The notes beneath the pieces were generated by a model that searched no databases, was not told where the DNA came from, and saw only the letters and a list, made by a program, of their open reading frames with translations. From assembly GCF_947500835.1 (NCBI RefSeq), contig NZ_CANMTQ010000004.1, positions 124,001 through 188,000 of the forward strand: a stretch of 64,000 nt of DNA, read 5' to 3'. Made by a program: the position numbers and the translations under genes. This DNA is from an uncultured Halomonas sp. (lineage in GTDB: Bacteria > Pseudomonadota > Gammaproteobacteria > Pseudomonadales > Halomonadaceae). This document shows, in pieces, positions 35,989 to 47,054 of the stretch. Every line of letters begins with the position of its first letter. Within the stretch, counting starts at the first letter, position 1.

Positions 35989-36143
35989 GCCTGCTCCTTG
36001 ATTCACTGTCTAATCTTCAGTTCGTATCATTGCACCAGTTCATTGACCGCCATATCGAGACGATTGCTGTCGTGAAATCACTGTTTTCTCATTGATTGCA
36101 TGATTTCGCTCGCCCAGACATTGTCGAATAATCAGGCATTTAT

Positions 36144-39100
36144 TCAATCGCCTACGGGAGGGGGTGCTAGCACCTCACGACTCCCATTGCTTCCCATGGA
36201 AGAGACGACACCGGCGGACTCCATTGACTCGACAAGACGCGCGGCACGGTTGTAGCCGATCTTGAAGCGACGTTGAACCGCGGAAATCGAGGCGCGGCGC
36301 GTTTCGGTAACGAACATCACCGCCTCATCGTAAAGCGCATCCTGTTCGGCATCGTCGCCATCGCCCCCTTCCGCTTCGAGCCCGGCCAGGGCCTCCGCAT
36401 TGACGCCACCGGTCAGAATCTCCTCGATATATTCAGGCTCGCCGCGACGCTTCCAGTCTTCGACGACGCGATGAACCTCGTCGTCATCGACAAAAGCGCC
36501 ATGTACCCGCGTTGGCATACCCGAGCCCGCAGGCAGATAGAGCATGTCGCCGTGTCCCAACAATGCTTCGGCGCCGCCCTGGTCGAGAATCGTGCGCGAA
36601 TCGACCTTGGATGAGACCTGAAACGCCATGCGAGTCGGGATATTGGCCTTGATCAGTCCCGTGACCACATCAACAGAAGGTCGCTGGGTGGCAAGAATGA
36701 GATGAATACCCGCAGCACGAGCCTTCTGAGCCAGCCGTGCAATCAACTCTTCAACCTTCTTGCCAACGATCATGAACATATCGGCAAACTCGTCGATCAC
36801 CACGACGATATAAGGCAGTTTTTCCAGTACCGGCGGCTGCTCATGCATCTGCCAGGGCTGCGGCTCCCACAACGGATCCGCAACCTGAGCACCCGCCTGT
36901 TCGGCTTCCTTGAGCTTGGCATTGAAACCGGCAATGTTACGCACGCCCATGGCCGCCATCAGCTTGTAACGGCGCTCCATCTCCGCCACGCACCAGCGCA
37001 GGCTATTTGCCGCTTCTTTCATGTCCGTGACCACTGGCGCCAACAGGTGCGGGATGCCGTCGTACACCGACAGCTCGAGCATCTTCGGGTCTACCATGAT
37101 CATGCGCACATCATCCGGGGTGGCCTTTAGCAGCATCGAGATAAGCATGGCGTTCACGCCCACGGACTTACCCGAGCCGGTGGTGCCTGCCACCAGCAAA
37201 TGCGGCATCTTGCCCAGATTCGCCACCACGGGTCCACCGCCGATATCATGTCCCAAGGCCAGGGTCAGTGCCGAGCTGGGCTGCTGGAAAGCATCTGAAT
37301 CCGTGACTTCGCTCAAGCGAATCATCGCCCGGTTGGGGTTGGGAATCTCGATGCCCACCGTGGGTCGACCGGGAATGATCTCCACCACTCGCACACTCTT
37401 GACCATCAGGGAGCGGGCGAGATCCTTGGCCAGATTGCTGATCTTGGAGACCTTGACCCCTGCTGCCGGCTTGATCTCGAATCGGGTGATGACCGGCCCT
37501 GGCCAGGTTTCGACCACCTCTGCCTTGACGCCGTATTCCCGTAGTCGCGCCTCTAGTAGCTCCGCCATATCCTCGAGTTGCTGGGGGCTGTAGTTAGGCT
37601 TTGCCGGATCCGGCGGTGTCAACAGACGCGTCGACGGCAGCTCCCCATCGGGTTCAGCGGACAAATCTCCCAAGCTGGGGCGCTGACTTTGCAGATGCTC
37701 GACCGTCCACAACGTTGGCCCCTGAGGGTCGGCAGCGGCGGCTTGCGCCTGTTCCGCAGTGGCTATCTGTGGGCCTGGGCTTTGCACTTCATGCGCTTCT
37801 TCATGCGTCTCTTCATACGCCCGAGTATCTTCCTGGGCGCTGATATCATGCTGAACTTGGGTATCCTCCTGAGCCGTTTCTCGAATGGCCCCTGTCGAAG
37901 CATCGCCCCAGGTCAGGTGAGGCTCATCCTCCTCTTCTTTCTCATCCCACTCGTTCCAGTTGATATCAGGTGGTTCTTGACGCGCGACGGAATGAGGCGA
38001 CGATGAAGATGACGCGAACGATCGCTGCTCGCGAGCATGTTTCTGCGGCGTTTCCTGAGCCGGCTGATCCGATGCCGGAGTTTGCTGCGCCAGCGTTGAT
38101 GAAGACGCAGCTTGGGAGGAAGATGCAGATGTGGAAGCGGGTCTAGCAAGCTCGGACCGTTCCTGAGGAACAGGACGCATAAGGCTAGCTGGAATTCTCG
38201 GCTCGTTGTCGCCAGGGCTGGCGACGGAACGGGACTGCCCGGCGTCGGTTTCTGCAGGTGGTGTTCCAGGCCGAGCATCTTCCTGGGAAGGCGTAGCCCT
38301 GAAGGCCGACTGCAGTCGCGCCTCTTGGGCTTGCGCTGTATACGCAGCACCCGGCTGTTTGGCCGAGGGAGTATGAGCAGGCACCTCCCAGGGGATCGTG
38401 GTGCTGTTGTCGCGTTCAGCACGCAGCGGCATGCCCGGTTCATCAGGCGACGGCTCTTGATGCCGGGCATCCCGCTGGGCATCGAAATGTGGTTCCAGAC
38501 GACGACCGCCGGCTAGCGCCGGTTCGGTCTGCCAGTGATCCAGAGGCGGTTCGGATTTCTTGTCTTGTCCCCAGGGCAACCAACGCCTCCACCAGGGTAA
38601 TATTTCATCCTGCTCGAAGATTTCATCGGTTGCGCCGGAAGACTGACTGGCCCTCTCTTGTCGAGCCTCATCCTGTCGGGCTTCGCGACGTTCCTGCTGT
38701 GCTTCGCGAGTACGCATCAGTTGCTCTCGAGCACCGCCAAACTGGCTGCGCAGCCAGCGCAATAGTCGCTGGGCACGCATTCCCAGCTCATCCATGACCG
38801 TGAGCCAGGACAGGCCACTGAAAAGCGGAAATCCGCACAGGAAAGAGGCCATTGAAAGCAGCGTTGCACCGCGCAAACCAACCAGCGGTACCAGCGCGTC
38901 GCGCAGGCCTTCCCCCAGAATGCCACCAGCAGAATAAGGAAGCTCGCTATTGGGACTATAAAAATGCAGCGCTCCCAAGCTGGTAGTCGCCAACAAGAGC
39001 AGGATGAAGCCCCCGGCCCTGACCGCCAGCGCGGTGGCATCCCATTCCAGACGCACTTCACGACGACGCATCAGCCGCCAGGCGGCAAAGCCCAGCATGC

Positions 39101-39434
39101 CTGGCCACCATAAAGCGCTGACGCCAAACAGCGAGTACAACACATCCGACAGCCAGGCACCGATACGTCCCATCCAGTTGATGACACCCTGTTCGGGACC
39201 GCTTTGAGACCAGCCAGGATCCTGAGGCGTGTAGCTGAACAATGCCAGCAACAGGAACACACAGGCGGCCAGCAACAGAATGACGGCCCCTTCCCGAGTA
39301 GAGCCTTGTAGACGCAAGCCGAAGCGGCGCGCCTTTTCCTTGGCCTGTGCCGTGGATTGCCGACGACTCACGGGTTTCTTCTTGACACTCAAATGACGCC
39401 CCTCTTCAACCTGCACGTTCGTTTTCACTTTCAC
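36144..39434 (-). CDS. ftsK: DNA translocase FtsK
   Basis: Cell-division DNA pump that clears the chromosome terminus and activates XerCD. The protein has up to 1096 residues: four membrane helices (about 50-205), a long low-complexity linker rich in Glu, Gln, Ser and Pro (about 250-610), and the RecA-like motor with Walker [14 protein letters not shown] near 746 and [10 protein letters not shown]. It ends with the winged-helix gamma domain ([31 protein letters not shown]). The GTG at 39434 has AAAGGTGG ten bases before it; a TTG at 39392 ([10 protein letters not shown], preceded by GAGGGG) is an equally good start. Confidence 0.95.
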   Translation of the reverse strand: MKVKTNVQVEEGRHLSVKKKPVSRRQSTAQAKEKARRFGLRLQGSTREGAVILLLAACVFLLLALFSYTPQDPGWSQSGPEQGVINWMGRIGAWLSDVLYSLFGVSALWWPGMLGFAAWRLMRRREVRLEWDATALAVRAGGFILLLLATTSLGALHFYSPNSELPYSAGGILGEGLRDALVPLVGLRGATLLSMASFLCGFPLFSGLSWLTVMDELGMRAQRLLRWLRSQFGGAREQLMRTREAQQERREARQDEARQERASQSSGATDEIFEQDEILPWWRRWLPWGQDKKSEPPLDHWQTEPALAGGRRLEPHFDAQRDARHQEPSPDEPGMPLRAERDNSTTIPWEVPAHTPSAKQPGAAYTAQAQEARLQSAFRATPSQEDARPGTPPAETDAGQSRSVASPGDNEPRIPASLMRPVPQERSELARPASTSASSSQAASSSTLAQQTPASDQPAQETPQKHAREQRSFASSSSSPHSVARQEPPDINWNEWDEKEEEDEPHLTWGDASTGAIRETAQEDTQVQHDISAQEDTRAYEETHEEAHEVQSPGPQIATAEQAQAAAADPQGPTLWTVEHLQSQRPSLGDLSAEPDGELPSTRLLTPPDPAKPNYSPQQLEDMAELLEARLREYGVKAEVVETWPGPVITRFEIKPAAGVKVSKISNLAKDLARSLMVKSVRVVEIIPGRPTVGIEIPNPNRAMIRLSEVTDSDAFQQPSSALTLALGHDIGGGPVVANLGKMPHLLVAGTTGSGKSVGVNAMLISMLLKATPDDVRMIMVDPKMLELSVYDGIPHLLAPVVTDMKEAANSLRWCVAEMERRYKLMAAMGVRNIAGFNAKLKEAEQAGAQVADPLWEPQPWQMHEQPPVLEKLPYIVVVIDEFADMFMIVGKKVEELIARLAQKARAAGIHLILATQRPSVDVVTGLIKANIPTRMAFQVSSKVDSRTILDQGGAEALLGHGDMLYLPAGSGMPTRVHGAFVDDDEVHRVVEDWKRRGEPEYIEEILTGGVNAEALAGLEAEGGDGDDAEQDALYDEAVMFVTETRRASISAVQRRFKIGYNRAARLVESMESAGVVSSMGSNGSREVLAPPPVGD

Positions 39435-39615
39435 AGAAAAGAACCACCTTTCTAACGCGCAAGGACATTAATTTTCCAGGTCAACATCATACCGAGCCTG
39501 AGCGGCGCAGCACAGGGGGAGAACAGCCCCTGAAACGATACTACTCTTGCGCTAGCGTTGAGATCACCGCTTGGGCAGGGCAGACTAGCGTAACGTCCCG
39601 TGATATGAATTTTCC

Positions 39616-40335
39616 ATGCTGCCTTGGCTCATGCCTCATTGTGTGGGTTTTCCAGACCCACGTCATGCCCTCGACGAACCCAATGGCCTGCTCGCCGCCG
39701 GGGGCGATTTGACCCCCGAATGGCTGATGACGGCTTATCGTCACGGCATCTTTCCCTGGTACACCCAGGATCAACCCATCCTGTGGTGGAGCCCCAATCC
39801 GCGCTTGGTCCTGTTTCCCGAAGAAATCCGCGTTCGCCGCAGCCTGGCCAAACGATTGCGCAATGCGGGTTTTACAGTCACTTTCGATCAAAATTTCGAT
39901 GCTGTCATCAATGCCTGTGCAAAGTCCCGTGCCGATGCGGAAGGCACCTGGATAACTTCAAGCATGATGGATGCCTATTGTCGGCTACATCACTTGGGTC
40001 ATGCTCATTCCGTGGAAGTCTGGCTGGATCGACATCTGGTGGGGGGCCTTTATGGCGTTGCCCTGGGTCGCATGTTCTTCGGTGAGTCGATGTTCAGCGT
40101 CGAACGCGATGCATCCAAGGTTGCATTGGTTCACCTGGCTCATCGTCTGGAATCTCACGGGGGCGGTCTGATCGATTGTCAGATGCATACATCGCATCTG
40201 GTAAGTCTAGGCGCACGGGACATCGCTCGAGATGAATTCATCGACTATCTTGAGCAATATACATGTCAGCCGACAGCCGCCTGGAGCAGGGTCGCTTCGT
40301 CGAAGACCACAGGAGGACACTATCGTGAGCAGTAG
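39616..40335 (+). CDS. aat: Leucyl/phenylalanyl-tRNA-protein transferase
   Basis: Adds Leu or Phe to proteins with N-terminal Lys or Arg, creating N-degrons. The protein has 239 residues with the family core AYRHGIFPWYTQDQPILWWSPNPR, GLYGVALGRMFFGESMFS and the C-terminal LIDCQMHTSHLVSLGA. It overlaps the bpt start by 11 bases. The substrates it tags go to ClpS-ClpA, encoded 3-4 kb away. Confidence 0.96.
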   Translation: MLPWLMPHCVGFPDPRHALDEPNGLLAAGGDLTPEWLMTAYRHGIFPWYTQDQPILWWSPNPRLVLFPEEIRVRRSLAKRLRNAGFTVTFDQNFDAVINACAKSRADAEGTWITSSMMDAYCRLHHLGHAHSVEVWLDRHLVGGLYGVALGRMFFGESMFSVERDASKVALVHLAHRLESHGGGLIDCQMHTSHLVSLGARDIARDEFIDYLEQYTCQPTAAWSRVASSKTTGGHYREQ

Positions 40336-41062
40336 CGCTCCGCCCCAGCCCAAGCGGGATCTGCGCTTCTTTTTGACGGTCCCGCACGAGTGCAGCTACT
40401 TGCCAGAACGCGAGGCGACCACCCTGTTTCTCGACCCGCAGGAGTCTCCCGGGCAAGGGGTCTATGATGCACTGGCACTCCTTGGTTTCAGGCGAAGCGG
40501 CCGACACCTGTACCGGCCTCACTGCGAAGGTTGCAGTGCCTGTATCTCGGTACGCATCCCAGTCGATGATTTTACTCCCAGCCGTACTCAGCGCAAATTG
40601 ATACATCGCAATGCGGATCTCACTGTACATGAGCGTCGCGCGATCTTCGATCCGGAGCACTACACACTTTACGCACGCTACATTCGTGCCCGCCATGCAG
40701 ATGGGGACATGTATCCACCGAGTCATGAGCAATACCGCACCTTTCTGACCCTCGAACACCCCTACGCACGTTTGTTGGAGTTCCGGCTAGGGGAAAAACT
40801 GCTGGCTGTGGCAGCTATCGATCTATTGAGTCATGGGCTTTCCGCCATTTATACATTTTTTGATCCGGGCAAGACTCACGAACGACGCTCCTTGGGCACT
40901 TTTGCCGTTCTCAGCCAGATCGAATTGGCTAGGTCTCGCGGATTGCCCCACGTCTATCTTGGCTACTGGATTCGTGAAGCGCCCAAGATGAACTACAAGC
41001 GCGCTTTCCAACCGCTGGAATTTCTCAATGGACGCCAATGGCGGCGGACCATTCCCGTATAA
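40325..41062 (+). CDS. bpt: Aspartate/glutamate leucyltransferase (Bpt; ATE family)
   Basis: Second N-degron enzyme; Bpt proteins put Leu on N-terminal Asp or Glu. It has 245 residues from GTG 40325, which has AGGAGG seven bases upstream. Family features: PHECSYLPERE, the Cys pair HCEGCSACISVR, HLYRP, SAIYTFFDPGKTHERRSLGTF and YLGYWI.EAPKMNYK. The start lies inside the end of aat, so translation is coupled. Confidence 0.94.
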   Translation: MSSSAPPQPKRDLRFFLTVPHECSYLPEREATTLFLDPQESPGQGVYDALALLGFRRSGRHLYRPHCEGCSACISVRIPVDDFTPSRTQRKLIHRNADLTVHERRAIFDPEHYTLYARYIRARHADGDMYPPSHEQYRTFLTLEHPYARLLEFRLGEKLLAVAAIDLLSHGLSAIYTFFDPGKTHERRSLGTFAVLSQIELARSRGLPHVYLGYWIREAPKMNYKRAFQPLEFLNGRQWRRTIPV

Positions 41063-41201
41063 TCAGCGATTTTTTGCCATGACGCCCGGCATACGGCACA
41101 ATATCGGGCTATCTTGATCAGCGAGGACGGCACTTTTGTGACTCGCTTTGATGATTTGCAGCACAAAGACTCTTTGAACTACTACCCGAGGAAAGGCCTA
41201 G

Positions 41202-41420
41202 ATGGCAAGAGAAGACCATATTGAAATGGAAGGTGTCGTGGTCGACACCCTGCCTAACACCATGTTTCGCGTCGAGCTGGAGAATGGCCACGTGGTAACG
41301 GCGCATATTTCAGGAAAGATGCGCAAGAACTACATCCGCATTCTGACCGGTGACAAGGTCAAAGTAGAGCTGACACCTTACGATCTGTCTAAGGGACGCA
41401 TCGTATACCGCTCTCGCTAG
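41202..41420 (+). CDS. infA: Translation initiation factor IF-1
   Basis: A 72-residue OB-fold protein nearly identical to the family consensus ([49 protein letters not shown]). GAGGAAAGG precedes the ATG. It follows bpt by 140 bases and is convergent with clpA. Confidence 0.98.
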   Translation: MAREDHIEMEGVVVDTLPNTMFRVELENGHVVTAHISGKMRKNYIRILTGDKVKVELTPYDLSKGRIVYRSR

Positions 41421-41510
41421 CCCTTGCCTGGCTAGTAGATACTTTCGTTACTCGACGCCGGCAAACGGCTCATGAAAGTGTTTTACCGAGACACCTGCCT
41501 GTAAAATCAT

Positions 41511-41538
41511 AAAAAACGCCCTATCGATGAGATAGAGC
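41511..41538 (-). terminator. Probable terminator of clpA
   Basis: CGCCCTATC (41517-41525) and GATAGAGCG (41531-41539) pair with one mismatch. On the minus strand a run of six T follows (41511-41516). It lies about 95 bases past the clpA stop, between convergent infA and clpA. No tRNA gene is present here, unlike the serW position in E. coli. Confidence 0.55.
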
Positions 41539-41630
41539 GCTTCATTGTCACTGTTTTTACATCGCCTTCGTGACCTGTACGGCAATCTTTCCGCACAGGC
41601 CACTTGGCTGATTGCTGCTTTGGGTGAAGG

Positions 41631-43895
41631 TCAGACCAGCTCTGCTTCTGTCTCCAGATGCAGCTCGTCACCGTCCACCGTGACGTGCACCACCCCGCCG
41701 TTTTCTGCAAGCTCGCCAAACAGGATCATCTCTGCCAGCGGCTTTTTCAGTTTCTCCTGAAGCACCCTCGCCATGGGGCGTGCTCCCATTTCCGGATCAT
41801 AGCCCTTCTCCGCCAGCCAGGCCCGAGCCTGCTCGTCCACATCGAGTTGAACCCGCTTCTCGTCGAGCTGTGCCTGAAGTTCGACCAGGAACTTGTCGAC
41901 GACGCTGCGCACGACGGCTGGGTCAAGAGCATGGAACTGAATGATGCCATCCAGACGGTTGCGGAACTCCGGCGTGAAGGTCTTGCGAATAATCTCCATG
42001 CCGTCGCTTGAATGATCCTGAGACTGGAAGCCGATGGAACGTCGTGAAATCTGTTCCGCCCCGGCATTCGAGGTCATGATCACGATGACATGACGGAAAT
42101 CCGCTTCGCGTCCGTTGTTGTCCGTCAAGCGGCCATGATCCATGACCTGCAGCAGCAGGTTGAAGACCTCAGGGTGCGCCTTCTCGATCTCATCGAGCAA
42201 CAGCACGCAGTGCGGCTGCTTGGTGATCGCCTCGGTCAAGAGGCCGCCCTGGTCGTAGCCGACATAGCCCGGAGGCGCACCGATCAGGCGTGATACCGTA
42301 TGACGCTCCATATACTCGGACATGTCGAAGCGCACAAGCTCGATACCCATCAGCAGCGCAAGCTGCCGCGCCACCTCGGTCTTGCCCACCCCGGTAGGAC
42401 CGGCGAACAGGAAACTGCCCACGGGCTTGTCCGGCGCCTTGAGACCCGCGCGGGACAGCTTGATGGCGGCAGACAATCCCTGAATGGCTTCGTCCTGACC
42501 GAACACCAGCATCTTGAGATCCCGCTCCAGGTTGCCCAGCAGCTTGCGATCGGAACTGGACACGCTCTTCGGCGGAATCCGCGCAATCGAGGCCACGATC
42601 GCCTCGACCTGCTCGACATCGATGGTAGGCACCCGCATTTCGATCGGCAGTAGCCGTTGATGGGCGCCTGCCTCGTCGATCACGTCGATGGCCTTGTCCG
42701 GCAGGTGACGATCGTTGATGTAGCGATCCGCCAGGCGCACGGCGCTGTCCAGAGCGGAATCGGTGTACTTGAGCTGATGATGCTCCTCGAAGCGCCCGCG
42801 CAGCCCTTTGAGAATGCGGATGGTGTCCTCGACGGAAGGCTCCACCACATCGACCTTCTGGAAACGTCGCGCCAGGGCGCGATCCTTCTCGAAGATGCCG
42901 CGAAATTCCTGGAAGGTCGTCGAGCCGATACAACGCAGCTCACCGGAGGAAAGCAGCGGCTTGAGCAGGTTCGAGGCGTCCATCACGCCTCCGGAAGCCG
43001 CACCGGCACCGATCACCGTGTGGATCTCGTCGATGAACAAGATCGAGTTGGGCTGCTTCTTGAGCTCCGCCAACAAACTCTTCAGGCGCTTCTCGAAGTC
43101 GCCGCGATACTTGGTGCCAGCAAGCAAGGCCCCCATGTCCAGGGAGTAGACCACCGCATCGCTGATCACGTCCGGCACGTCTTCCTCGACGATACGCTTG
43201 GCCAGCCCCTCGGCGATGGCGGTCTTGCCAACACCGGCCTCACCTACCAGCAAGGGGTTGTTCTTGCGCCGCCGGGCCAAAATCTGCACCGTGCGTTCGA
43301 GTTCGTGATCGCGCCCGATCAGCGGGTCGATCTTGCCCAGGCGGGCCTGCTCGTTGAGGTTGGTTGCATAACCGGTCAATGGGTGCGTATTGCCTTCGCT
43401 CATACCTTCCTCACCCTCCTCGGCATCCTGGGAGGGCGAGGAAGGCTGACCATGCCCCGCCACCTTGGAGATACCATGCGCGATGTAGTTGACGGCATCC
43501 ACGCGGGCCACGTTCTGCTGCTTGAGGAAGTAGACGGCTTGACTCTCCTGCTCGGAGAAGATTGCCACCAGCACGTTGGCGCCGGTTACTTCACTCTTGC
43601 CGGAAGATTGGACATGAAACACCGCGCGCTGAAGAACCCGCTGGAAACCAAGGGTAGGCTGGGTCTCACGATCTTCCTGACCTTCGGGAATCAGCGGCGT
43701 AGTGGAGTTGATGAAGTCCTGCAGATCCGAGCGCAACTTGTCCAAGTTGGCTCCGCAGGCACGCAGCACATCTGCCGCGGAGGCGTTATCCAATAGGGCC
43801 AACAGCAGGTGCTCAACGGTCATGAATTCATGACGCTTGGAGCGCGCCACCGTGAAGGCCGTATTAAGGGTTAATTCAAGTTCTTTGCTCAGCAT
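41631..43895 (-). CDS. clpA: ATP-dependent Clp protease ATP-binding subunit ClpA
   Basis: Unfoldase partner of ClpP. It has 754 residues from the ATG with AAGGGG upstream (43895). The N-domain [23 protein letters not shown] binds ClpS. Two AAA+ modules follow: [15 protein letters not shown] with [15 protein letters not shown], and [16 protein letters not shown] with [16 protein letters not shown]. The ClpP-contact loop is expected in the second module. It follows clpS as in other gammaproteobacteria. Confidence 0.97.
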   Translation of the reverse strand: MLSKELELTLNTAFTVARSKRHEFMTVEHLLLALLDNASAADVLRACGANLDKLRSDLQDFINSTTPLIPEGQEDRETQPTLGFQRVLQRAVFHVQSSGKSEVTGANVLVAIFSEQESQAVYFLKQQNVARVDAVNYIAHGISKVAGHGQPSSPSQDAEEGEEGMSEGNTHPLTGYATNLNEQARLGKIDPLIGRDHELERTVQILARRRKNNPLLVGEAGVGKTAIAEGLAKRIVEEDVPDVISDAVVYSLDMGALLAGTKYRGDFEKRLKSLLAELKKQPNSILFIDEIHTVIGAGAASGGVMDASNLLKPLLSSGELRCIGSTTFQEFRGIFEKDRALARRFQKVDVVEPSVEDTIRILKGLRGRFEEHHQLKYTDSALDSAVRLADRYINDRHLPDKAIDVIDEAGAHQRLLPIEMRVPTIDVEQVEAIVASIARIPPKSVSSSDRKLLGNLERDLKMLVFGQDEAIQGLSAAIKLSRAGLKAPDKPVGSFLFAGPTGVGKTEVARQLALLMGIELVRFDMSEYMERHTVSRLIGAPPGYVGYDQGGLLTEAITKQPHCVLLLDEIEKAHPEVFNLLLQVMDHGRLTDNNGREADFRHVIVIMTSNAGAEQISRRSIGFQSQDHSSDGMEIIRKTFTPEFRNRLDGIIQFHALDPAVVRSVVDKFLVELQAQLDEKRVQLDVDEQARAWLAEKGYDPEMGARPMARVLQEKLKKPLAEMILFGELAENGGVVHVTVDGDELHLETEAELV

Positions 43896-43952
43896 GGCAG
43901 TCCCCTTTTCGCCGCGTCGGGCATCGTCGGCACTTTCACAATCGGGCACATT

Positions 43953-43997
43953 GGGGTATTTGGCAACCCCTGACTGACACGTTGCCAGGTGTCAGTC
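43953..43997 (-). promoter_or_regulatory. Tandem hairpins between clpS and clpA
   Basis: GACTGACAC (43972-43980) pairs with GTGTCAGTC (43989-43997), a nine-base stem that includes the clpS stop codon. Next to it, GGGGT (43953-43957) pairs with ACCCC (43966-43970). No T-run follows. This could set the ratio of ClpS to ClpA by mRNA processing or partial termination. Confidence 0.45.
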
Positions 43998-44354
43998 GGC
44001 CCTGTCGATATCACAAAGTAATGGGTGTTGGCACTCTCTCGCGTAGTCGTTGACCAGATGACTCTTGGTCTCGGCAATATCGCGAGAGAAAATGCCGCAG
44101 GTCGCCTTGCCTTGGGTATGCACCGCCAGCATGATCTGCACGGCCTTCTCACTATCCATGTAAAAAAACGTCTGCAGCACCTCAACGACAAACTCCATGG
44201 GCGTGAAATCGTCGTTATGCAAGATCACCTTGTAGCGTGGTGGCCTGTCCAGCTCTGGATCCGCTGGGCTAATCGATACATGGCCTTCCGTATCGTCTTG
44301 CGTACCAGGTGGGCGTGTCATTCCTACCCAGTAAGGTGTTGCAACGGCAGTCAT
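43992..44354 (-). CDS. clpS: ClpS adaptor protein (N-recognin)
   Basis: Binds N-terminal Leu, Phe, Trp or Tyr and delivers the proteins to ClpA. The core is clear: [29 protein letters not shown] with the binding-pocket Asn-Asp-Asp and Met, then [17 protein letters not shown] start at 44354 (GAGAG upstream, 120 residues); ATGs at 44381 and at the [10 protein letters not shown] position also exist. It lies upstream of clpA. Confidence 0.94.
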   Translation of the reverse strand: MTAVATPYWVGMTRPPGTQDDTEGHVSISPADPELDRPPRYKVILHNDDFTPMEFVVEVLQTFFYMDSEKAVQIMLAVHTQGKATCGIFSRDIAETKSHLVNDYARECQHPLLCDIDRAD

Positions 44355-44503
44355 CGACAATCTCTCATCACTATTGAACATAAGAGGCTAAATCCATCAA
44401 TACAAGCCGAAGTGCAATTACAGTCGTTGATTAGACGTGGAGAAGCACTCGGGGTTCACTTGAAAGATGCGTCCATAAGGCCAACCTTACAAGGCCCAGG
44501 ACG

Positions 44504-44535
44504 AAAAAACCCCCGCACGCGATGCGAACGGGGGT
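44504..44535 (-). terminator. Terminator of icd
   Basis: ACCCCCG (44509-44515) pairs with CGGGGGT (44529-44535). On the minus strand it is followed by a T-run (44504-44509). It lies 19 bases past the icd stop. Confidence 0.85.
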
Positions 44536-44553
44536 CGCGTTTCAACGTGATTA

Positions 44554-45810
44554 CTACATGTTATCGGCAACTGCCTGGCCAAATTCAGAGCATTTCAACA
44601 AAACGGCCTTTTCCATCACGCGATGGAAATCGTAGGTGACCTCGCCCTTGGCGATGGCCTTCTCCATACCCTTGATGACGAGATCCGCGGCTTCAACCCA
44701 GCCCATGTGGCGCAGCATCATCTCCGCGGAGAGAATCAACGAGCCAGGATTGACCTTGTCCTGACCGGCATACTTGGGCGCAGTACCGTGAGTTGCTTCG
44801 AACATGGCGACCGTATCGGACAGGTTGGCGCCTGGCGCGATACCGATACCGCCGACTTCTGCCGCCAACGCATCAGACAGATAATCACCATTCAGGTTCA
44901 AGGTCGCGATGACATCGTATTCCGCCGGACGCAGTAGAATCTGTTGCAGCATGGCGTCGGCAATGACGTCCTTGATGACGATTTCCTTGCCGGTGTTAGG
45001 ATTCTTCAAAGTCATCCAGGGACCGCCATCGAGAAGCTCGGCACCAAACTCCTCTTTCGCCAGCTGGTAACCCCAGTCCTTGAAGGCGCCTTCCGTGAAC
45101 TTCATGATGTTGCCTTTGTGCACAAAGGTCAGGGATTCACGATCGTTATCGATGGTGTATTGCAGTGCCTGACGCACCAGACGCTTGGTGCCCTCCTCGG
45201 AAACCGGCTTGACGCCGATGCCGCACATCTCCGGGAAGCGAATGTTGGTGACACCCATCTCCTCGCGCAGGAACTTGATCACCTTCTCGGCTTCCGCGGA
45301 CCCTGCCTTCCACTCGATGCCGGCGTAGATGTCCTCGGAGTTCTCGCGGAAGATGACCATGTCCACGTCCTTGGGTCCCTTGACTGGACTGGGCACGCCT
45401 TCGAACCAGCGCACCGGGCGCAGACAGACATACAGGTCGAGCTTCTGACGTAGCGCCACGTTCAACGAACGAATACCGCCCCCTACAGGAGTGGTCAACG
45501 GACCCTTGATAGAGATCACGTAATCCTTGACCGCCTCCAGGGTTTCTTCGGGAAGCCAGGTATCCGCATCGTAGACCTGAGTCGCCTTTTCACCGGCATA
45601 GACTTCCATCCAATGAATCTTGCGCTCGCCGTTGTAGGCTTTCTGGACCGCCGCATCGATGGCGATTTTCATGGCCGGAGTGACATCGGCCCCGATACCG
45701 TCGCCTTCGATAAAAGGAATGACCGGCTCATTGGGCACGTTCAAGGTATCGTCGGCGTTGACGGTAATCTTTTCGCCGCCTTCAGGAACGACAATTTTCT
45801 GGAATCCCAT
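44554..45810 (-). CDS. icd: Isocitrate dehydrogenase (NADP)
   Basis: TCA-cycle enzyme, 418 residues, dimeric E. coli type. Opening [21 protein letters not shown], and the phosphorylation site [13 protein letters not shown] (Ser115, equal to E. coli Ser113) are conserved, as are [18 protein letters not shown] and [24 protein letters not shown]. The regulatory Ser implies that an AceK kinase may control flux between this enzyme and the isocitrate lyase encoded 7 kb away; no aceK is in the window. Divergent from rluE. Confidence 0.97.
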   Translation of the reverse strand: MGFQKIVVPEGGEKITVNADDTLNVPNEPVIPFIEGDGIGADVTPAMKIAIDAAVQKAYNGERKIHWMEVYAGEKATQVYDADTWLPEETLEAVKDYVISIKGPLTTPVGGGIRSLNVALRQKLDLYVCLRPVRWFEGVPSPVKGPKDVDMVIFRENSEDIYAGIEWKAGSAEAEKVIKFLREEMGVTNIRFPEMCGIGVKPVSEEGTKRLVRQALQYTIDNDRESLTFVHKGNIMKFTEGAFKDWGYQLAKEEFGAELLDGGPWMTLKNPNTGKEIVIKDVIADAMLQQILLRPAEYDVIATLNLNGDYLSDALAAEVGGIGIAPGANLSDTVAMFEATHGTAPKYAGQDKVNPGSLILSAEMMLRHMGWVEAADLVIKGMEKAIAKGEVTYDFHRVMEKAVLLKCSEFGQAVADNM

Positions 45811-45927
45811 TGATGACTCCCTGTGCTGTAATCAGTAGAACCGAAAGTATAGCATCGCCTCATGGACCCCGAGTAGGCTTTGCCCTGCTAGATATCGACA
45901 ATCTTTAGGCGGAGATCGCCAAGACCC

Positions 45928-46521
45928 GTGAGTACCCTCTACTTGCTTCACAAGCCTTATCGCATGCTTTCTCAGTTCACCGATGATCAAGGACGCGCCA
46001 CCCTGAAAGACATCATCGATATTCCCGGTATTTATGCCGCGGGCCGGCTCGACTACGACTCCGAAGGACTGTTGCTGCTCACGGATGACGGCGAATTGAT
46101 CCATCGCATCAGCGATCCCAGGCACAAGCAGCCCAAGACTTACTGGGTTCAGGTCGAAGGCGTGCCTAGTGACGTCGCCATCAACGCCTTGCGCAAGGGT
46201 GTCGCATTGAAGGACGGCTTGACGAGGCCAGCGCGAGTCCGGCGCTTGATGGAACCCGCCGTGGTTCCGCGCAAGCCGCCGATCCGTCGGCGTGCCGAGA
46301 CCAAGGTGAGCTGGCTTGAGATCATCATCAGCGAAGGACGCAATCGCCAGGTGCGGCGCATGACGGCGCATATCGGCCATCCTACGCTGCGCCTGATCCG
46401 CACCGCCATCGGCCCCTGGCAGTTATCCGGGCTGGCGACGGGCCAATGGCGCAGCGAGACACTGCATGCGCCAATAAAGCGACGCTCCACCTTTTCCAGA
46501 GCCTCAAGGAGACGCTCATGA
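45928..46521 (+). CDS. rluE: 23S rRNA pseudouridine(2457) synthase
   Basis: RsuA/RluE-type enzyme of 197 residues with the catalytic Asp in AAGRLDYDSEGLLLLTDDGEL and the late motif SEGRNRQVRRMTAHIGHPTLRLIR. No S4 domain, as in RluE. The start is GTG with GGAGAT eleven bases upstream. The stop overlaps nudJ (ATGA). It stands beside icd, as in E. coli. Confidence 0.94.
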   Translation: MSTLYLLHKPYRMLSQFTDDQGRATLKDIIDIPGIYAAGRLDYDSEGLLLLTDDGELIHRISDPRHKQPKTYWVQVEGVPSDVAINALRKGVALKDGLTRPARVRRLMEPAVVPRKPPIRRRAETKVSWLEIIISEGRNRQVRRMTAHIGHPTLRLIRTAIGPWQLSGLATGQWRSETLHAPIKRRSTFSRASRRRS

Positions 46522-46967
46522 AACGCTGGACACCCCGAGTGGCCGTTGCCTCGGTCATCGAGCGCAGTGGACGCTATCTGATGGTCGAGGAAGACCGCGG
46601 TGGCCCGTTCAGCTTGTTCAATCAGCCCGCTGGCCACCTGGAGCCAGGGGAGCGCCTGACGGAAGCGGCGGCTCGCGAAACTCGCGAGGAAGCCGCCTGG
46701 CAGGTAGCCATCACCGACTATCTGGGACTATATGTCTATACCGCCAAGGATGGTCTGGTCTTTCACAGCCATGGCTTCGTTGGCCTCCCACTGGCGCGGC
46801 TCGACAACCCCTTGGACAGAGGCATCCTTGCCGCGCACTGGCTGACCCTGGATGAAATCGACGACCTGAATCGTGCCGGGCGTCTACGCAGCCCGCTGGT
46901 CATGCAACGCCTGCGGGATCTGCGCGGGGGAAGGCTTTATCCGCTCGATGTGATCCACGAACGGTGA
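46518..46967 (+). CDS. nudJ: Nudix hydrolase (NudJ, phosphatase)
   Basis: A 149-residue Nudix protein with the box GHLEPGERLTEAAARETREEAAW (consensus G-x5-E-x7-REUXEE). NudJ of E. coli releases phosphate from HMP-PP and nucleoside triphosphates. Position between rluE and mnmA, and the ATGA overlap with rluE, support the assignment. Confidence 0.93.
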   Translation: MKRWTPRVAVASVIERSGRYLMVEEDRGGPFSLFNQPAGHLEPGERLTEAAARETREEAAWQVAITDYLGLYVYTAKDGLVFHSHGFVGLPLARLDNPLDRGILAAHWLTLDEIDDLNRAGRLRSPLVMQRLRDLRGGRLYPLDVIHER

Positions 46968-47054
46968 CCCTCGAAGCCCCAGGTCGATTTCAGGTATACT
47001 TTCGCGCAATCAAATTCTTCACATATCTCATTAGAGAGCCATTCGAGAGCGTTC

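Noticed and set aside
41421..41630. Possible tRNA gene between infA and clpA, as in E. coli (serW)
   Set aside because: No cloverleaf arms, T-loop or acceptor end could be found; only a terminator-like hairpin.
42657..43796. Open frame of 379 codons on the + strand opposite clpA
   Set aside because: Antisense to highly conserved AAA+ coding sequence; composition is a by-product of GC-rich codons.
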